From NCBI GenBank assembly GCA_038501195.1, contig JBBPUQ010000010.1, positions 2,478,001 to 2,542,000 on the forward strand: a stretch of DNA of 64,000 bases, written 5' to 3'. Source of the DNA: Nemania diffusa. Taxonomy: Eukaryota; Ascomycota; Sordariomycetes; Xylariales; Xylariaceae. The position numbers were made by a program, and so were the translations under genes. Shown piece after piece: positions 12,739 through 24,856 of this stretch. Below the pieces are notes generated by a model. The model made no database searches. It saw only the letters and a list, made by a program, of their open reading frames with translations, and was not told where the DNA came from. The first letter of the stretch is position 1. Each line of letters begins with the position of its first letter.

Positions 12739-13765
12739 TTAGGACACGTGTAAGGACGGTCGCTTCTCACTCATCTTCTTACGATAGGCCGCAATAATGT
12801 CATTCCTCTCTGCCTGCAGTTCCTCTCTCCGCTTTAAACTGCCTGCCGATTTCGGAATATTATTCACCTCTACTGCTGCGCCGCGGACGAGGAGCTGCTT
12901 CGACGGCTTTGCCGTTAGCTCGGGTGGCGCGAGGGCGACATCGCGGAGGCCGGGGCGAGCCTCGCCACGCTTCTTCCTCAGCGATTCCCAAGGATCTTCG
13001 TCATCTTTAGCCCACTTCTTTCGCTTACCAGAGACCTGGTTTCCGATGTTGAGCTTCCAGGAGACTCCGGTCTCTTCCTCTTCGAGCTCCCTTTCTGCCT
13101 CTGCCTCTAGCTCGTCCTCGCGCTTCTCTTTGATCTTACGATCCTGTTCCCGCCATTCGTCATACATCTTGTGCATCTTTTTCTCCTTGTGGGTCCGCCA
13201 TTTTTTCAATCCCAAGGGGTCCTTATTCCCGTTCATAGACTTGTTGATCAGACCCGCAAGCGGCAGCGCAGCGTCAACCCGGGCTGAGAACTCGGACATA
13301 CGTTCTCCGTGACGGATAGTAGGGACGGCAGTGGTGGCAGTGGTGGCAGGCTTTGCTTCCGCCTTAGCTTCGGTAGGTTTCGCTTCCTGGGCCGCGTTTC
13401 GCTTTTTGCCCTTTGCGCCCCGTGGCTCGTCGCCATTATCCAGACCAGACCGTGGCTTCTTGCCGCCGGCATAGGCCATCAGTCTCTTGAAAGCCCGGGG
13501 TGCATCATCCTTCGGTGCTGCCGGACGTTTCCTCTTTTGATTGTTGGTAGGAGGCGCGGGTGCCTCCTTTGCCTTGGCACCGCGTGGACCATTTTGCGTA
13601 GATCCTGATTGCTTTACAGGCAGCGGTTTAGCAATCTGTGTTGGTGGCAGATCGAAACTAGAGATAGAACACTACATCAGCACATATAGTATGATGTAGG
13701 ACTAAAAGGTGGGGAGTACCGTACGTTGTTTCATCCTGCAACCTGCGTGTATGTTTGTGCGGCAT
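12739..13765 (-). CDS. Conserved fungal basic coiled-coil protein, probably nucleolar
   Basis: Two exons on the minus strand: 13765-13725 (41 nt) and 13657-12739, giving 319 aa. The 67-bp intron has donor GTACGG and acceptor CTAG and joins in exact phase. The protein begins MPHKHTRRLQDETT and continues FDLPPTQIAKPLP. An ATG at 13479, the start of the longest plain ORF, is internal. The sequence is Lys/Arg-rich, with a charged helix rich in Glu and Arg around residues 185-215, a conserved-looking block DPWESLRKKRGEARPGLRDV near 240, and a C-terminal basic helix. I know proteins of this layout from other Sordariomycetes only as conserved hypotheticals. A ribosome-biogenesis role is a guess from the charge pattern. 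Confidence 0.75.
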
Positions 13766-15305
13766 ACTGGCAAATTGTTCGCAAAGTACAGCGACGGCTT
13801 GAGAGGGGTACCTTGGCCTAGGTAGGTAGTAGTCTACACTTTCAATCCTTTGTCCATTGGTTAGTCGAATATTGAATCCAGTGCTGTGTGAACTGTCTAG
13901 AGCCTGCGTTTGAATACGATCTCTGTTGATGCTGGTTAGGACTTTGGACCTAGGCCTGCTCGTATATGGGGAATAATTTGCGTGGTGGCTTCTGTATTGG
14001 GGGGAATAGGCGGTCAAATCATGCGAGCTAGCCTCGAGAGGTGGGGTGTGGGGTCATATACACTACTGTAGGCTAGCTTACTGTTAGGTAGCCTACAGCA
14101 GGTAGCCGATAGTCTTATCTGGACTGCATTGCGGATTTCGGGGTTTGCGCTACCTTAGTACCTACCCTACCTAAAATCAAAGAATGGAATATTTTACTCA
14201 TCGCTCGCTACCTACCTACCTAGGCCTAGGCACCACTATATCACTTCAGGCAAGACCTCGTGCATGCACACTTTACCCAATATTATAGGTTGGGAATTTA
14301 CTGCAACAACCACCATGAGCTGCGCTAGAAACAGCCGGCGGTCTTTCTAGACTCAAGATCCAGACGTTTGGAGTTGGTCCCAGACTATTTAGGTGCTATC
14401 TGTACCCAAATGGAAAAGCGGCTGGTCATGTAGCGAGGGTCTAGACCGACTTGTAACAGGGCGGTCCGACTCTGGCAACTGTCCAGTAACATTCGGTCGC
14501 CGCGGGCAGCGTGTTCGTGTTGCTGACGGTGATTGACGTGATTGATCTAGATCCACCAAGTGATCTGTCAACTGCCAGCTCCCATGCTGCAGGGACCTGC
14601 CAAGGCCCGCAATGCCAGCCATCGATCCGTCCCAGCAAGCCAATAGGGGACTCGGCGGCTTTCACGGGGTTTACAATGCTGGTGCCTAAGCTGGCGCCAC
14701 CGCAGGATCGTCGATGCAAGTGTCTGCTATCTACCGCGTGTGGTGATAGCTAGGTTCGTTGGGGCAGAGGGTAGCACATACTTATGCTTTGTTAAGTGGT
14801 CAGCACCATGCCATCCCTCTTTCACCGGATTAGTAACCCGGCTTTTTAGTCACGAGCTCATGAGGGTATTTGAGAGCATGCACTGAGTCCATTCCATGCG
14901 CCATGTGCTTAGAAACCTCCCGAAATGGGGTGCTTGGCTTACATATGAATGAGGCTTCCTTCACCCACATTCATACCGGCGCGGGTCCGATTTTCTTCAA
15001 AGAAGCTCCCTTCTGTTTACTCTCGTCAATCTGATGATTTTATACCCTCGGCCTCGCTCGACTTACGTGATCGCCTCACCCGTCTAGAATATATACCCTG
15101 CTTTATCGATGCGTCGGTTTTGATACCCTTTTTTTATACCCTTATTCTTTTTTTTCGCGCATAAGGTTGGTTCAGATCATTTGTAGGCATCCGGCCGGAC
15201 CGAAGACTTGATTCACAGCGCCTATATACCCTTGTTTTACTTTGCTGCTACTTGCAGTGCTTTCGTCCTCTGTGCCGCCTTTGAATTGCTACAACCTTGA
15301 ATGGG
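13766..15305. other. Intergenic, divergent promoters; CCTA-rich runs
   Basis: Separates a minus-strand gene from the plus-strand AIM6-like gene. Contains short CTACCTACCTACCTAGG-type runs near 14200-14240 and several unsupported small reading frames. No gene recognised. Confidence 0.5.
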
Positions 15306-16525
15306 ATGTGGCTGATTAGGAGTACTCGAAACCGCCCATCTGTCGATGAGTCGGAGGACTGCTATGACCCGTTCCTAGCAGTCAAGGAACTCGAGGCAGC
15401 AGAGAAAGCGGCTTATCGGATACCACGGAGAAGTAGGCGCCTCTCCAATTATCTCACATGCACCACATTATGGGCCTCAACAATTCTGTTAGTAGATGTG
15501 GCTCTCCTCGATACCATTTGTCTTTCTTTTATGCTGACGAGTTTTGAAGAGTTGCTTTATTACTTATCAGCATAGCTCTCTCCATTGCAAAGAGTCTCTG
15601 GGGCATAGAAGACGAACCCGACAAGATATTCGCTGGTTGGGGGCGGCCCGGTACCGGAACGGCCAGTCTGGCTTGGTACCCCACGGATTTTCTCCGCGAC
15701 GTGATACCTGTGCCGTGCCACTCGCATAACGACTATTGGCGTAGAGTGCCTGTTTACTCTGCCCTCCATGCGGGTTGCACGGGGGTCGAGGCAGATGTAT
15801 GGCTGTATGATAACGACCCAGAGCTCTATATCGGACATGACAGAGCGACTCTAACACCATACCGCACCTTCCAATCTCTTTATGTAAATCCTATCGTAGA
15901 GATTTTAACACAGAATAACCCCCAGACGCCGTTTTCCAATGGCACTCGCCGTCGTGGTGTATTTGATACCGACCCCGACCAGACTCTAGTCCTATTAGTC
16001 GACTTAAAGACGGACGGAGCTAAAACACTAGCACAGGTCCAAGATCAGCTAGAGCCTCTTCGCGCCGGGGATTGGCTGACGTATGTGGAGGATGGGGTCC
16101 TTTACGAGCGCCAGGTCACCGTCGTAGGTACTGGCCGCACACCATTCGATATGCTCACGCAGAACGAGACGTACCGCGACATGTTTTTCGACGCCCCATT
16201 AAACCAGCTTTACGAGGATCCAGATATCCCTAGCACGGGCGACGACAATGAGGTTTTTACTTACAATACCACCAACTCATTCTATGCTAGTGTCAATTTC
16301 AAGCGAGCAATAGGGCCTGTCTGGTCCGGCATCAGCGACAAGCAGCTCCGGCTCATCCGAGGGCAAATAAAGGGTGCACACAGGCGAGGGCTGAAAGTCA
16401 GATACTGGAACACGCCAGCTTGGCCAATTACGTTAAGGAACAAGATCTGGCATACTTTGATGGCAGAAGGTGCCGATATTTTGAATGTGGATGACCTCAG
16501 AGCGGCAACGAAGCGGCGGTGGTAG
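15306..16525 (+). CDS. AIM6: AIM6-like phosphodiesterase-fold membrane protein
   Basis: Exons 15306-15487 and 15550-16525 give 385 aa. The 62-bp intron has donor GTTAGT, a CTGAC branch point and an AAG acceptor, and joins in frame inside a hydrophobic stretch, so the membrane helix (about residues 49-75) is only complete after splicing. It is followed by the hallmark PCHSHNDYW (around 116-124), GVEADVWL and VFDTDPDQTLVLLVDLKTD blocks of the AIM6 / PLC-like phosphodiesterase superfamily. These carry the His and acidic residues expected of a glycerophosphodiesterase-type TIM barrel. The yeast relative is named altered inheritance of mitochondria protein 6; its substrate is not established. Start: ATG at 15306 is the first in-frame ATG; an ATG five bases earlier is out of frame and stops at once. 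Confidence 0.85.
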
Positions 16526-16891
16526 ATGCTTGTATAGGATATTAAGAGATTTTCGAACACCCTACTGCCTCTATCTTCATTTTTTAAGGGTCGTCTTGCC
16601 GCGACATACGAATTATAAGCCTCGCTTTGGGACTTCGGTATTGGCTTTTGAGTGGCATCGCAGGTACCTCCTACCTAGCTCTTGCAAGCTTACCTGGATG
16701 CACCTACATACCTATAAAGCCCCCCCAAACCCCGCTATCTACATAGGCTCCTATCTATCCCGCCACCAACTCCGCACTAGATGCCCCCCTCAACTCACTA
16801 CGTCACAAACCCGGCCCAGTTCGAATCTAGTCAAAATTATCCCTTTGCCTGTCTTTACCCGCCATCTCATTTTAGCTGCTGTGCAGTAAAT
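16526..16891. other. Short intergenic region, tandem genes
   Basis: Between the AIM6-like stop and the reductase start. Contains CTACCTA/CCTATC runs and a pyrimidine-rich stretch before the next ATG. No gene seen. Confidence 0.5.
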
Positions 16892-18057
16892 ATGTCAACG
16901 AAAACAGCCCTTGTCACCGGCGCGACCGGTTTACTCGGCAGACAGGTCGTCAAGGCCTTTGAGCGGGCAGACTGGAGCGTCACAGGCACAGGGTATTCTC
17001 GCGCAGATGGCGTGGCTATACTCAAGGTTGACTTAGCCAAACCAACCGAAGTCGAAGCCGCGCTGGACAAAGTCAAGTTCGTTGCACCCCATTATTCTAT
17101 GCACCGACCCCCGTCATCGAAGTCCGACAAACTAACGGCCTCGCTTCCGCCAGACCCAACGTTGTGGTTCATTGTGAGAAATACCCGTGCCGAGATTTGT
17201 AGTTACCAATCGACTGCGCTCGGCTAACACCGTCTACCTGGGTGCCTAGGCGCCGCGAATCGATTCCCCGACCAATGCGACAAGGACCCCGAAGGCACTC
17301 GGGCGTTGAACGTCATAGCTTCCGAGAGCCTCGCCTCCCTCTGCGCCGCAAGCGACATCCTCCTCATCTACATTTCCACCGACTATGTCTTTCCGGGCAA
17401 GCCGGGCGACGCCCCGTATGCAGCAGATGCGACCCCTCAACCGACGAACCTCTACGGACAGACTAAACGAGATGGCGAAATCGCGATTTTGGGAGCATTT
17501 GAAAAAGCGAATAAGATCGGACGTGGCGTCGTGCTCAGGGTCCCGGTGCTCTACGGCGACGCGGAAATGCCTGCTGAGAGCGCGATCAACGTGCTCATGG
17601 ATTCTGTCTGGAAGGCGCAAGAGCCCGACGCGAAGATTAAGATGGACCACTGGGCGCTTCGATTCCCAACGAACACGGAGGATGTAGGACGGGTGTCTCA
17701 CGGTATTTTATCTTCAGCGCCTACCTAGATAATGTCCCCAAATCCGCTGACGGCTATAAAGACGTGGCCGCGAAATACCTCAGCGCCGAAGACCCCGCCA
17801 AGCTGCCGCAGATCCTCCAGTTCTCCTCCGAAGACAAGTTTACGAAGTACGAGATCTGCCAGGCCTTTTCCGAGATTATGGGCTTGCCGATCACGGCGAT
17901 CGAGCCGAATGCCGAGGGAAACGACCCGAATGCGGCGGTTCAGAGGCCCTACGATTGTCATCTTAGCACGGCGGCCTTGAAGCAGTTAGGCATCGATGTG
18001 ACCACACAAGACTTTACCGCGTGGTGGAGGTGGCATGTCCGTGCCTTTAGAAAATGA
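16892..18057 (+). CDS. RmlD/MAT2B-like NAD(P)-dependent reductase (4 exons, 20-nt microexon)
   Basis: Exons 16892-17076, 17154-17173, 17250-17702 and 17762-18057 give 317 aa in perfect phase. Introns are 77, 76 and 59 bp, each with a CTAAC or CTGAC branch point. The second exon is only 20 nt and encodes PNVVVH, the third beta strand of the Rossmann fold. Without it the protein would break. Visible motifs: the nucleotide-binding loop VTGATGLLGRQVV at 8-20, ISTDYVFPG near 110-118, and YxxxK at 137-141. This is the extended short-chain reductase family of dTDP-4-dehydrorhamnose reductase, which includes MAT2B, the regulatory subunit of methionine adenosyltransferase. Fungal members with PTNTEDVGRV and ILQFSSEDK blocks are usually called MAT2B- or RmlD-like. 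The substrate cannot be read from the sequence. Confidence 0.87.
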
Positions 18058-20143
18058 AGCGTGGCGTAAGAGATGCTGCCTCTTTCAGAATGGACAGCTC
18101 CTTCACGATCCATGGCTTGGCATAAAGTAGAGCAGCGTGTCATGTTGCCCCGATCACATCGGGCATTAATAGCCCTCACGTAAGCCGACGGGTTCCTGGA
18201 ATAGGTAGTGCAGATTCCGAGGGCACAGAGTCCTATCTGGCATGTTCAAGGTAGTAGAATGACGAAAGCTTATTAGGCTCATGTGACAAGGGTTTAGTGA
18301 GTAGTCGGTTAGAAATCCAAACCCCAGATTGTAGCATATGGTGCGGTTCTTTGCTCGAGATATCTTGTTCCACATATGTCAGTATATCTAATCCCAGTTC
18401 TATATCTCCGAGGGTTACAATATCGGAGATTGGCTTGATACGAAGATAGGTAGGGAGAGGTCTATCTAGACAATTATACCCTATCTATCAATTCTAGTAA
18501 CTAGCTATACTTAAGAATACCATGTGGCTTTGTAACTACAGTAATAAGCTTTCACGTTGAACTTGTATCTCTAACTTTAAAAGATTATGGGTCTTTCACC
18601 CGAACTACCGAGGTCTGAATGGGTCCAGGAACAAAGAAGTAAGCGTAATATTGCAGAATATCTGAGATGAGAGAGGGGATCTTTTGAAAGACGACTGTAT
18701 GCAGGGTCAATCTACTTGGCAGGATCAGCTCGCAGCTTTGCTGCGCCGTATTCTTTAGGCAGTACAGTAAGTACGCAGTATCTATCTAAGCGCCCAAAAT
18801 TACGGCCCCCAATGTCAGGGCATAGGGGGATTTCACTCATTTCACACTAGACTAGATGCCTCGGGGCTAAAACTACACGCTACGCCTTGCTTTGGTGAGA
18901 GGCATACAAATACAGACCACCTGCTCACACCTTTTCACCTTATATCGGGAACTGGGGATTCTTATGGCGGCTACGGGGCGGCGCGGACACCTGAAGCGAG
19001 CGAGGCAAAATGGGCACTCTCCTGCTGCAGTACAACGGTCTGCACGTGGTGGTGGCTTGTCTGTGCGTGGTTTCAAAGGGTCCCAGGGACCTACTAGCGA
19101 CCTACATATATATATGTAGGTGGCGTGGAATTTCCTTCCTTTGTTCTACGACTCACATCGTACTTCATGAGAGCTCTTGCGAGGCGGTGTATAGTTGGTC
19201 GCCAACCCAGTTGCTAGTATGGTCGCATTTATTAAACGACGTGTACAGTATCTAGAGTGGAACACCTGGAACTGACTCTAGTTTGTGACCCCTGGGTATT
19301 TTGGTCCATAGGGCAGAAGCCCATTACGCTATTCCTACTAGGAAATTAGCTTGTCCCATCTGGCCCCATCAAGATACTCTGGATAGATGGTTGCCCCTAT
19401 GTCCATCCATACTGGTGGGTGGACGTTGATGCCTCACCAACATCCTTCAGCGAGGTCTCTTGCTGACACAGCCGGTGCTGCAACCCTCTTACTTATGAGT
19501 CTCGTATCCTTGCCGACCATCGTGCAAAGTAGGGAGTGTTGCATTCTCTGCGTGAGATCGCAGGGCAGACAGTCCGTCGTGGTTGGAACACTGGGGGGTT
19601 AATATCCCCTGCTCTCAAACTTAGGATTTTCGCTGCCAAGTATCCCCTTTCGGGATAATCTATCGCACCTACATACCTCTTATAGGCGCTACATAGATCG
19701 AACATGAGGAGCTAATACTGATGGGTCTCAAGCGCCCTCTAAAAATACGTCGTATGTAGACTAGTCCGATATTTCCTAGGTCCTAGGACTTTGTGCTTGG
19801 TAATTTACCTTGCCTCCTGGGTAGTGTGCAGAGCTGAGAATATTTAGAGAAATGAGGTAGCCCGTGATAGGTAGAGTACCTACCATGCATGCCGAAGAGA
19901 TAGCAAGGGGGTGTGATTCGGTTCTTAACTAAACATTAAGCTGAGCCTACTAGGCTCACAAGTTCACCGGTGTCACGTCGCACTCCCACACAGTCTCCCA
20001 TCTCACAGTCGTCTACTCGATCTCTCCTTTTCTTCTTTATTTCCTGTCTGTCTGTCATATCATACTTCTTGGCATCCAGAGCAGTGACAGAATTTCAGCT
20101 GTAAAGCCCCATATAAATATTTTGGCTGAATTGAGACGAAACG
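18058..20143. other. Intergenic, about 2.1 kb, no gene recognised
   Basis: Only short, low-quality reading frames (up to about 80 codons) with no family resemblance. Several TAGGTA/CTACAT runs, including an alternating TATATATA stretch near 19107. No tRNA-like A and B boxes were noticed by eye. The last 200 bp, with pyrimidine-rich sequence, are likely the promoter and 5' leader of the gene at 20144. Confidence 0.5.
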
Positions 20144-21345
20144 ATGGCAGCGTTGTCGAACCTGGGGCCGCTCCCGACCACTTTCGCGGTCGCCTCAACT
20201 TGCGCCCAGGACTTGGATGGTGTTTATAAGATCTTCACCGTCTCGCCTGGCTATTACTATCTGCTCCAGGGCCCCGTCGATCAGACCAGCTGCTACCCGA
20301 GCGGCTACAATGGCGTCTCGACACAATACTACTCCCCGGCGCGGTGTCCGACGGGCTTCACATCGGCGTGCCAATCGATTAATGCCGCGGGGACAGTCTC
20401 AGAGACGGTTATAAGGTGTTGCCCGACGTACGTACCCAATATAGGCGACTAGATGCTTTCTGAATTAGGATCAACTTCTCGTGGGGGACTGAAACGAGGT
20501 GGACATTGCTAACGATGCTACTAGCCAGTCGAGTTTCATATGTCAGACAACGGCAAGCTATATCTGGGAGTCGACGCTCGGCTGCAGCGCGATGGGGGAC
20601 TCCCCGAGGACGTCGACGGAGTGGACCGTGACGCAGGTGACGGACGGGTTGACGTCGGTCGTGACGTCCAGCGGCCTCATCGGCGGCGTGAACGCGTACG
20701 GGATAAAAGTCGGCTTCCAGTCCACCGACTTCGCGTCGAGCACAACTACTGTGCGTATATATTACCTACCCTTCTCTGCCCATGGAACTCTCCCTTTCAC
20801 CAACACAAGCACTCGAAACCCGGAATAGTAACTAACACGGAGACGCGCAGAAAAAAACCACCACGAAAACCACAACATCAAGCCCCTCAACGACAACCAC
20901 AGCCGCCAGCACAACCACCCACGCCGGCACCAGCAGTAGCAGCAGCAGCAGCAGCACAAGCCGCAAGAAGAAGAGCAAGGTCAGCTCCGGCGCCATCGCC
21001 GGCATAGTGATCGGCGCGCTCGCCGGCCTCGCGGCTCTAGCATCCTTCATCTGGCTGCTGATCCGCCGCCGCCGCGGCAAGCCCGAGGACGGCGCCCCGG
21101 CGCAGGCGGAGCGCGAGGCGGAGAAGCACGAGCTGGGCACGGGCAACGAGGGCGCGGCCGAGTTAGACGGCGGCGGCGTCGTGCCGCCCAGCGCGCACGT
21201 CTCCCCGCACGTCTCCCCGCAGTCGCAGCCGCCGAGCGTGTACGACTACTATTCGCAGTCGAAGGCGCCTAGCGCGTACAGTTCTCCGCACTCGCAGCCT
21301 TCGTATCTGGCGCCTGACACGGCGGCTTCGCAGCGGGTGGGCTGA
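20144..21345 (+). CDS. Single-pass membrane protein with Ser/Thr-rich stalk
   Basis: Exons 20144-20427, 20525-20750 and 20851-21345 give 334 aa. The introns are 97 and 100 bp, with CTAAC branch points and exact phase. There is no classical signal peptide. The N-terminal region (1-170) is Cys-containing (CC and several spaced Cys) and probably extracellular. A Thr/Ser-rich stalk spans about 171-207. A transmembrane helix around 218-241 is followed by a basic RRRR stop-transfer. The cytoplasmic tail is Pro/Ser/Tyr-rich with repeated HVSPH, YDYYSQ and SPHSQPS motifs. This architecture is common in Pezizomycotina and resembles cell-wall sensors or mid2-like proteins, but no named domain is clear. 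Role in wall sensing is inference only. Confidence 0.8.
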
Positions 21346-21974
21346 GCAGACGGGTCTCGAGGGGGGCGGGATAGGTAATTTTATGGATTCATGACAATTG
21401 GATACCATTCTTGTATATAGATTCGAAAGAGCTAATACCATCTATATAATAGCGAAACCATTACTAGAGTTTTCTATCAATACGTTGATAGAACTCGATC
21501 TAACGTTACATTACACACCTGAGAACCCGAAATCGTAATCGCGTGCCTACGAATAGAAATGCTCACCTAATGAGGCTTAATGTTTTAAATAAACAGAAGA
21601 AGAAAAAAAACGCACACCGTCTTTCCTGATACGGCGCAGCTGTCGTTGCTCGCGTCCTAGTACGCTGTGCAAGGTTCTAACGCCAAAGAGCAATAAGGCG
21701 AGCTAAAATGTAAAGTTCTTTTTGGTAACCCAAACCCCGTGGTTCTCATTATGTCGTGTGAGATTGAATAGTTCCGAGATTCGTGTACAATCGTTTCCGA
21801 TGAATGGCCAATGACGCGGTAACGCCACTTCCGTATTGGCCACGACATAAGAGAGTTATAATAGTTTAGCCAAGGATCGCAGATTTTAAACGCCGATAAA
21901 GAAGATGATATCCATCAAATGGCCGAGTGCTCAAAATCAATAGTTGGATGGGTGCTCGTGCGGACGCTTTGGTC
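21346..21974. other. Intergenic between convergent genes
   Basis: 3' regions of the membrane-protein gene and the RA-PH gene. A/T-richer than its surroundings; no gene seen. Confidence 0.5.
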
Positions 21975-24856
21975 TTAGACAACTTTCAGCGTCCCTGTGC
22001 GGCCGGGTACGGCATTGTAAGCGGCCTCCCTCTCGCGATACTCGCGCTCACGTTCGCGCTCCCGGAGTTTCGCCTTCTCCTGCTCTCGTTCCTTGTGCCG
22101 TGTTTCCCGACGATCTACCCTGGCGTCGCGAGCGGTGGGCGGGCTAACCAGTCTCTTGCCGTTGATATTGCCTTCGGGGCCGAGTCGCGTTGGCAGGAGC
22201 GGCACGGGTGGAATGTCGTCGAGTAGCGGCCTTCCGGACACCGTCGCCGAACTCATGCTCCGCGATCTCCCGAGCGAGGCGGCCCCCGAAGTGGTGGGTC
22301 GACGCACCGTGTGACTACGCGGCGGGGAGTCTACCGGGCTGCCATCGGTCCCGTTGCCGACGGAGATGAAGTTGATTAGATGGCCGAGGCCCTCTGGTGG
22401 CTTGACACCGTGCCCCTTCTTTTCTTTCGACCATTGAGGTGCTTCTTGAGTTGCGGGGGTGAGATCGACTAGGGGTTTGGGCTGCAAACGCCGGTCTGAA
22501 TGCGATAAGACAGTAGAATGTGATCCTAGAGGGTTAGGGTGATGCTGTGTATGTGAGTGTGAGTGTGGATGCTGCGAGCCGTGTTGGGTAGATGGCCGGG
22601 CGGCTGACGAAGCAACACCAGTTGCTCGTTGAGTCCCGGTGCTGGGAGAAAAACGGCGTTCGCCGGCTGGGCCAGCTGAGGTGGTAGGTCGAGTCAGAGA
22701 GGCGGTACGGTGTTTTGCAGTGTGTTCCTGTGCAGATGGAAACCATGAGGGCGACTCAGGCTTATCTATCGATGATTCCGATTCCTGTTGACTACTTAGT
22801 AGTGACGGGCCTTCGGTGAATGCTAGATCCTGGGGCCGTTTCTTTTTCTCCAGTTCGGCAAGTGCCTGCTTTCGATGGTCATATCCCTCACCAAGTAACC
22901 CACCAGTAAAGCCCTCGCCGCTTTCTCGCGTAGACACCTGTGGAAGCTTGTAATCAGGCCTCTCTCTCTTTGAGAGGCGCCGACGAACACTCTGGTCGGC
23001 GGCTTGCCGAGCCGGGGGATCTGATTCTCCTGGCAGAAAATCTTTGCCGAATTGTGAAAGTCGCTTGTCGAAACGCTTCATGTCGATTAGAGGCTCGAAC
23101 TGTCCAATCGAATACGGCGATTCATCAATAGATATACGTAGACGGTGCCCACCCACAGAAGCTACATTATCTACTTTCTTTGGATCATGTTTGGAAGAGG
23201 GTGATTGCGGAGAAGAAATTTCTTCTCTTTTTGCAGCCGAGTTAGTTTGCTTCTTTCGGACTTCGGGTCTTCTGTCGACTAAATACCAGCTCCGCCAACT
23301 ATGAACCTTTTCCTTGAATTCGCGGGCGACCTGAGGATCTTCGGTGCTAAAATACTGGACATAGTTGTCCGTGTTTAGAAAGAGGGTTGTCTTGTGCTGA
23401 GACTTGATCGCAAAACAGTATCGCTTAGGCGGTTTTATATGCCTTCTCATTTGTGACTCGGTTGGCGTGTAAATGTCAAAGTCGGAAAGATGACATAAGT
23501 TGGCTGTGTCCTTGTCCGTTGTTTTCGCATTCGGCTTCTTGGCGCAAATGATCTGGCCGCTCTCAAGAAGCGTGATATATCGCTTGTTCCATTTGCTGGG
23601 GCGATTCGAGTGATACATGTATAGCTGACACCCTGAAGGAGCATTTTCGCCATCCGCAACCGCGTTAACGTCAAGATTGTCATGGTTTTCATTCGAATCT
23701 AGTATTTTAACTAGCAGCTGGTTTTGTGCATCCGTATCCCATGAATTTAGCACATCTCGAATGTATTCGTAGCGGCGTAGTCGACGCTCAAGTCCCAAAA
23801 TGCTGTACTGTTCGACCAGGAGACACTTTTCAGGGTTAACCTCAAGATCCCATGACAGTATTCTTGAACTCCGCGCAATAATGTCTACAGTGGTTGTTTC
23901 AGGAGTGACCGGTAAGTTTAAAGTATGTTGTCGGCAACGGACTGTCACGTTCTGTACCCACAATCAGCCGTTAAGCTACATGACAAATAAGCCCGGATGC
24001 TTATACTTACGCGATCCCCAGCATTAATAGCTGACGTTGGGGCATCCTTTTGAGGCACAATCCCCTTCCCGCCGGGCTCAATGTGGGCCGGCGGGGGTTT
24101 CGTGGGCTCCTGGCCAGATCTCTGGGTGCTAGATCTAGCAGAAGGTGACGCTGAAGATGTAGGCGACGCTCCGTCCTTATTATTCTTGCTTCCCTTCGCT
24201 AGAAGAACGAATTTCTCGACAACCGGGCTTCTGAGTTTGTGGGGCTGGGGTTTGGCTTTTCGGCTATTTTCAAGTTCCTCCTCTAATCTCTGCAAATCTT
24301 TCCTCTTCTGTTCCTCTAGCAGACGATTCCTTTCCACCTCCCAGCTGGTGTCGCGTTGCTCTAGTGACCTGGGCTGCATGGTTTGGCTAGCCATCATGGG
24401 ACGGTCGCAATTGCGTTCATGTGCTACGCTAGGCTGAAAATCGCTGTCGTCAGTTTCTTGACCTGTCCGTTCTCGTTGAGTTTTAGTGTGGCGCAATTGG
24501 TGCTGCGCGGATGGTTTGAGTGGAAGCTCAGTTTGGCCTCTTGTCGTAGAAGAAGGGCCGGCAGCCTTTAACAAGGGCGGAATAGCTGGAACAGGGGGCG
24601 TCTTGTTATTAGGGTCAGAACTCATTGCCAGGGCGGCATCATTGACCATGTCGCCAGTAACGCTGGCAGCGCGACGGCGATAGCGAGACATAGACCGTGA
24701 CACAGAATTTGCTATTGGGTTTCTATGTTGCTGATTGGACTCATGGCTACCACTGGTACTCCCTTGACCGTTTGTGAGAGCAGGCGCAAAAGGAGGTGGT
24801 TTTCGCAAACTGCGATATCTCGAAGGCCTCGAGACCTGCTCATCTTCTTCAGACAT
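21975..24856 (-). CDS. RA and PH domain adaptor protein (RIAM/lamellipodin/Grb7-like layout)
   Basis: Exons on the minus strand at 24856-24011 and 23951-21975 give 940 aa. The 59-bp intron (donor GTAAGT, acceptor ACAG) joins in phase 0. The longer ORF would begin nine codons upstream at TTG, so ATG at 24856 is chosen. The N-terminal 280 residues are disordered and basic, with a coiled coil near 170-200 (LLEEQKRKDLQRLEEELE). A Ras-association-type fold starts right at the exon junction (about 283-365: NVTVRCRQHTLNLPV ... ILGLERRLRRYEYIRDVL). A PH domain follows at about 387-508 (CQLYMY, WNKRYITLLESGQII, KRYCFAIKS). The rest is disordered and Ser/Pro-rich, ending in a Lys/Arg/Glu helix. The RA-PH tandem suggests a small-GTPase effector recruited to membrane phosphoinositides. 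The fungal partner is unknown. Confidence 0.85.

Noticed and set aside
16815..16830. tRNA B-box-like GTTCGAATC
   Set aside because: No A box, no acceptor-stem pairing and no cloverleaf could be drawn around it.
17703..17728. 26-bp intron in the reductase (GTATTT to CCTAG)
   Set aside because: Too short for a fungal intron and the resulting protein inserts residues absent from the family; the 59-bp intron ending at 17761 gives VSHDVAAKYL, which fits.
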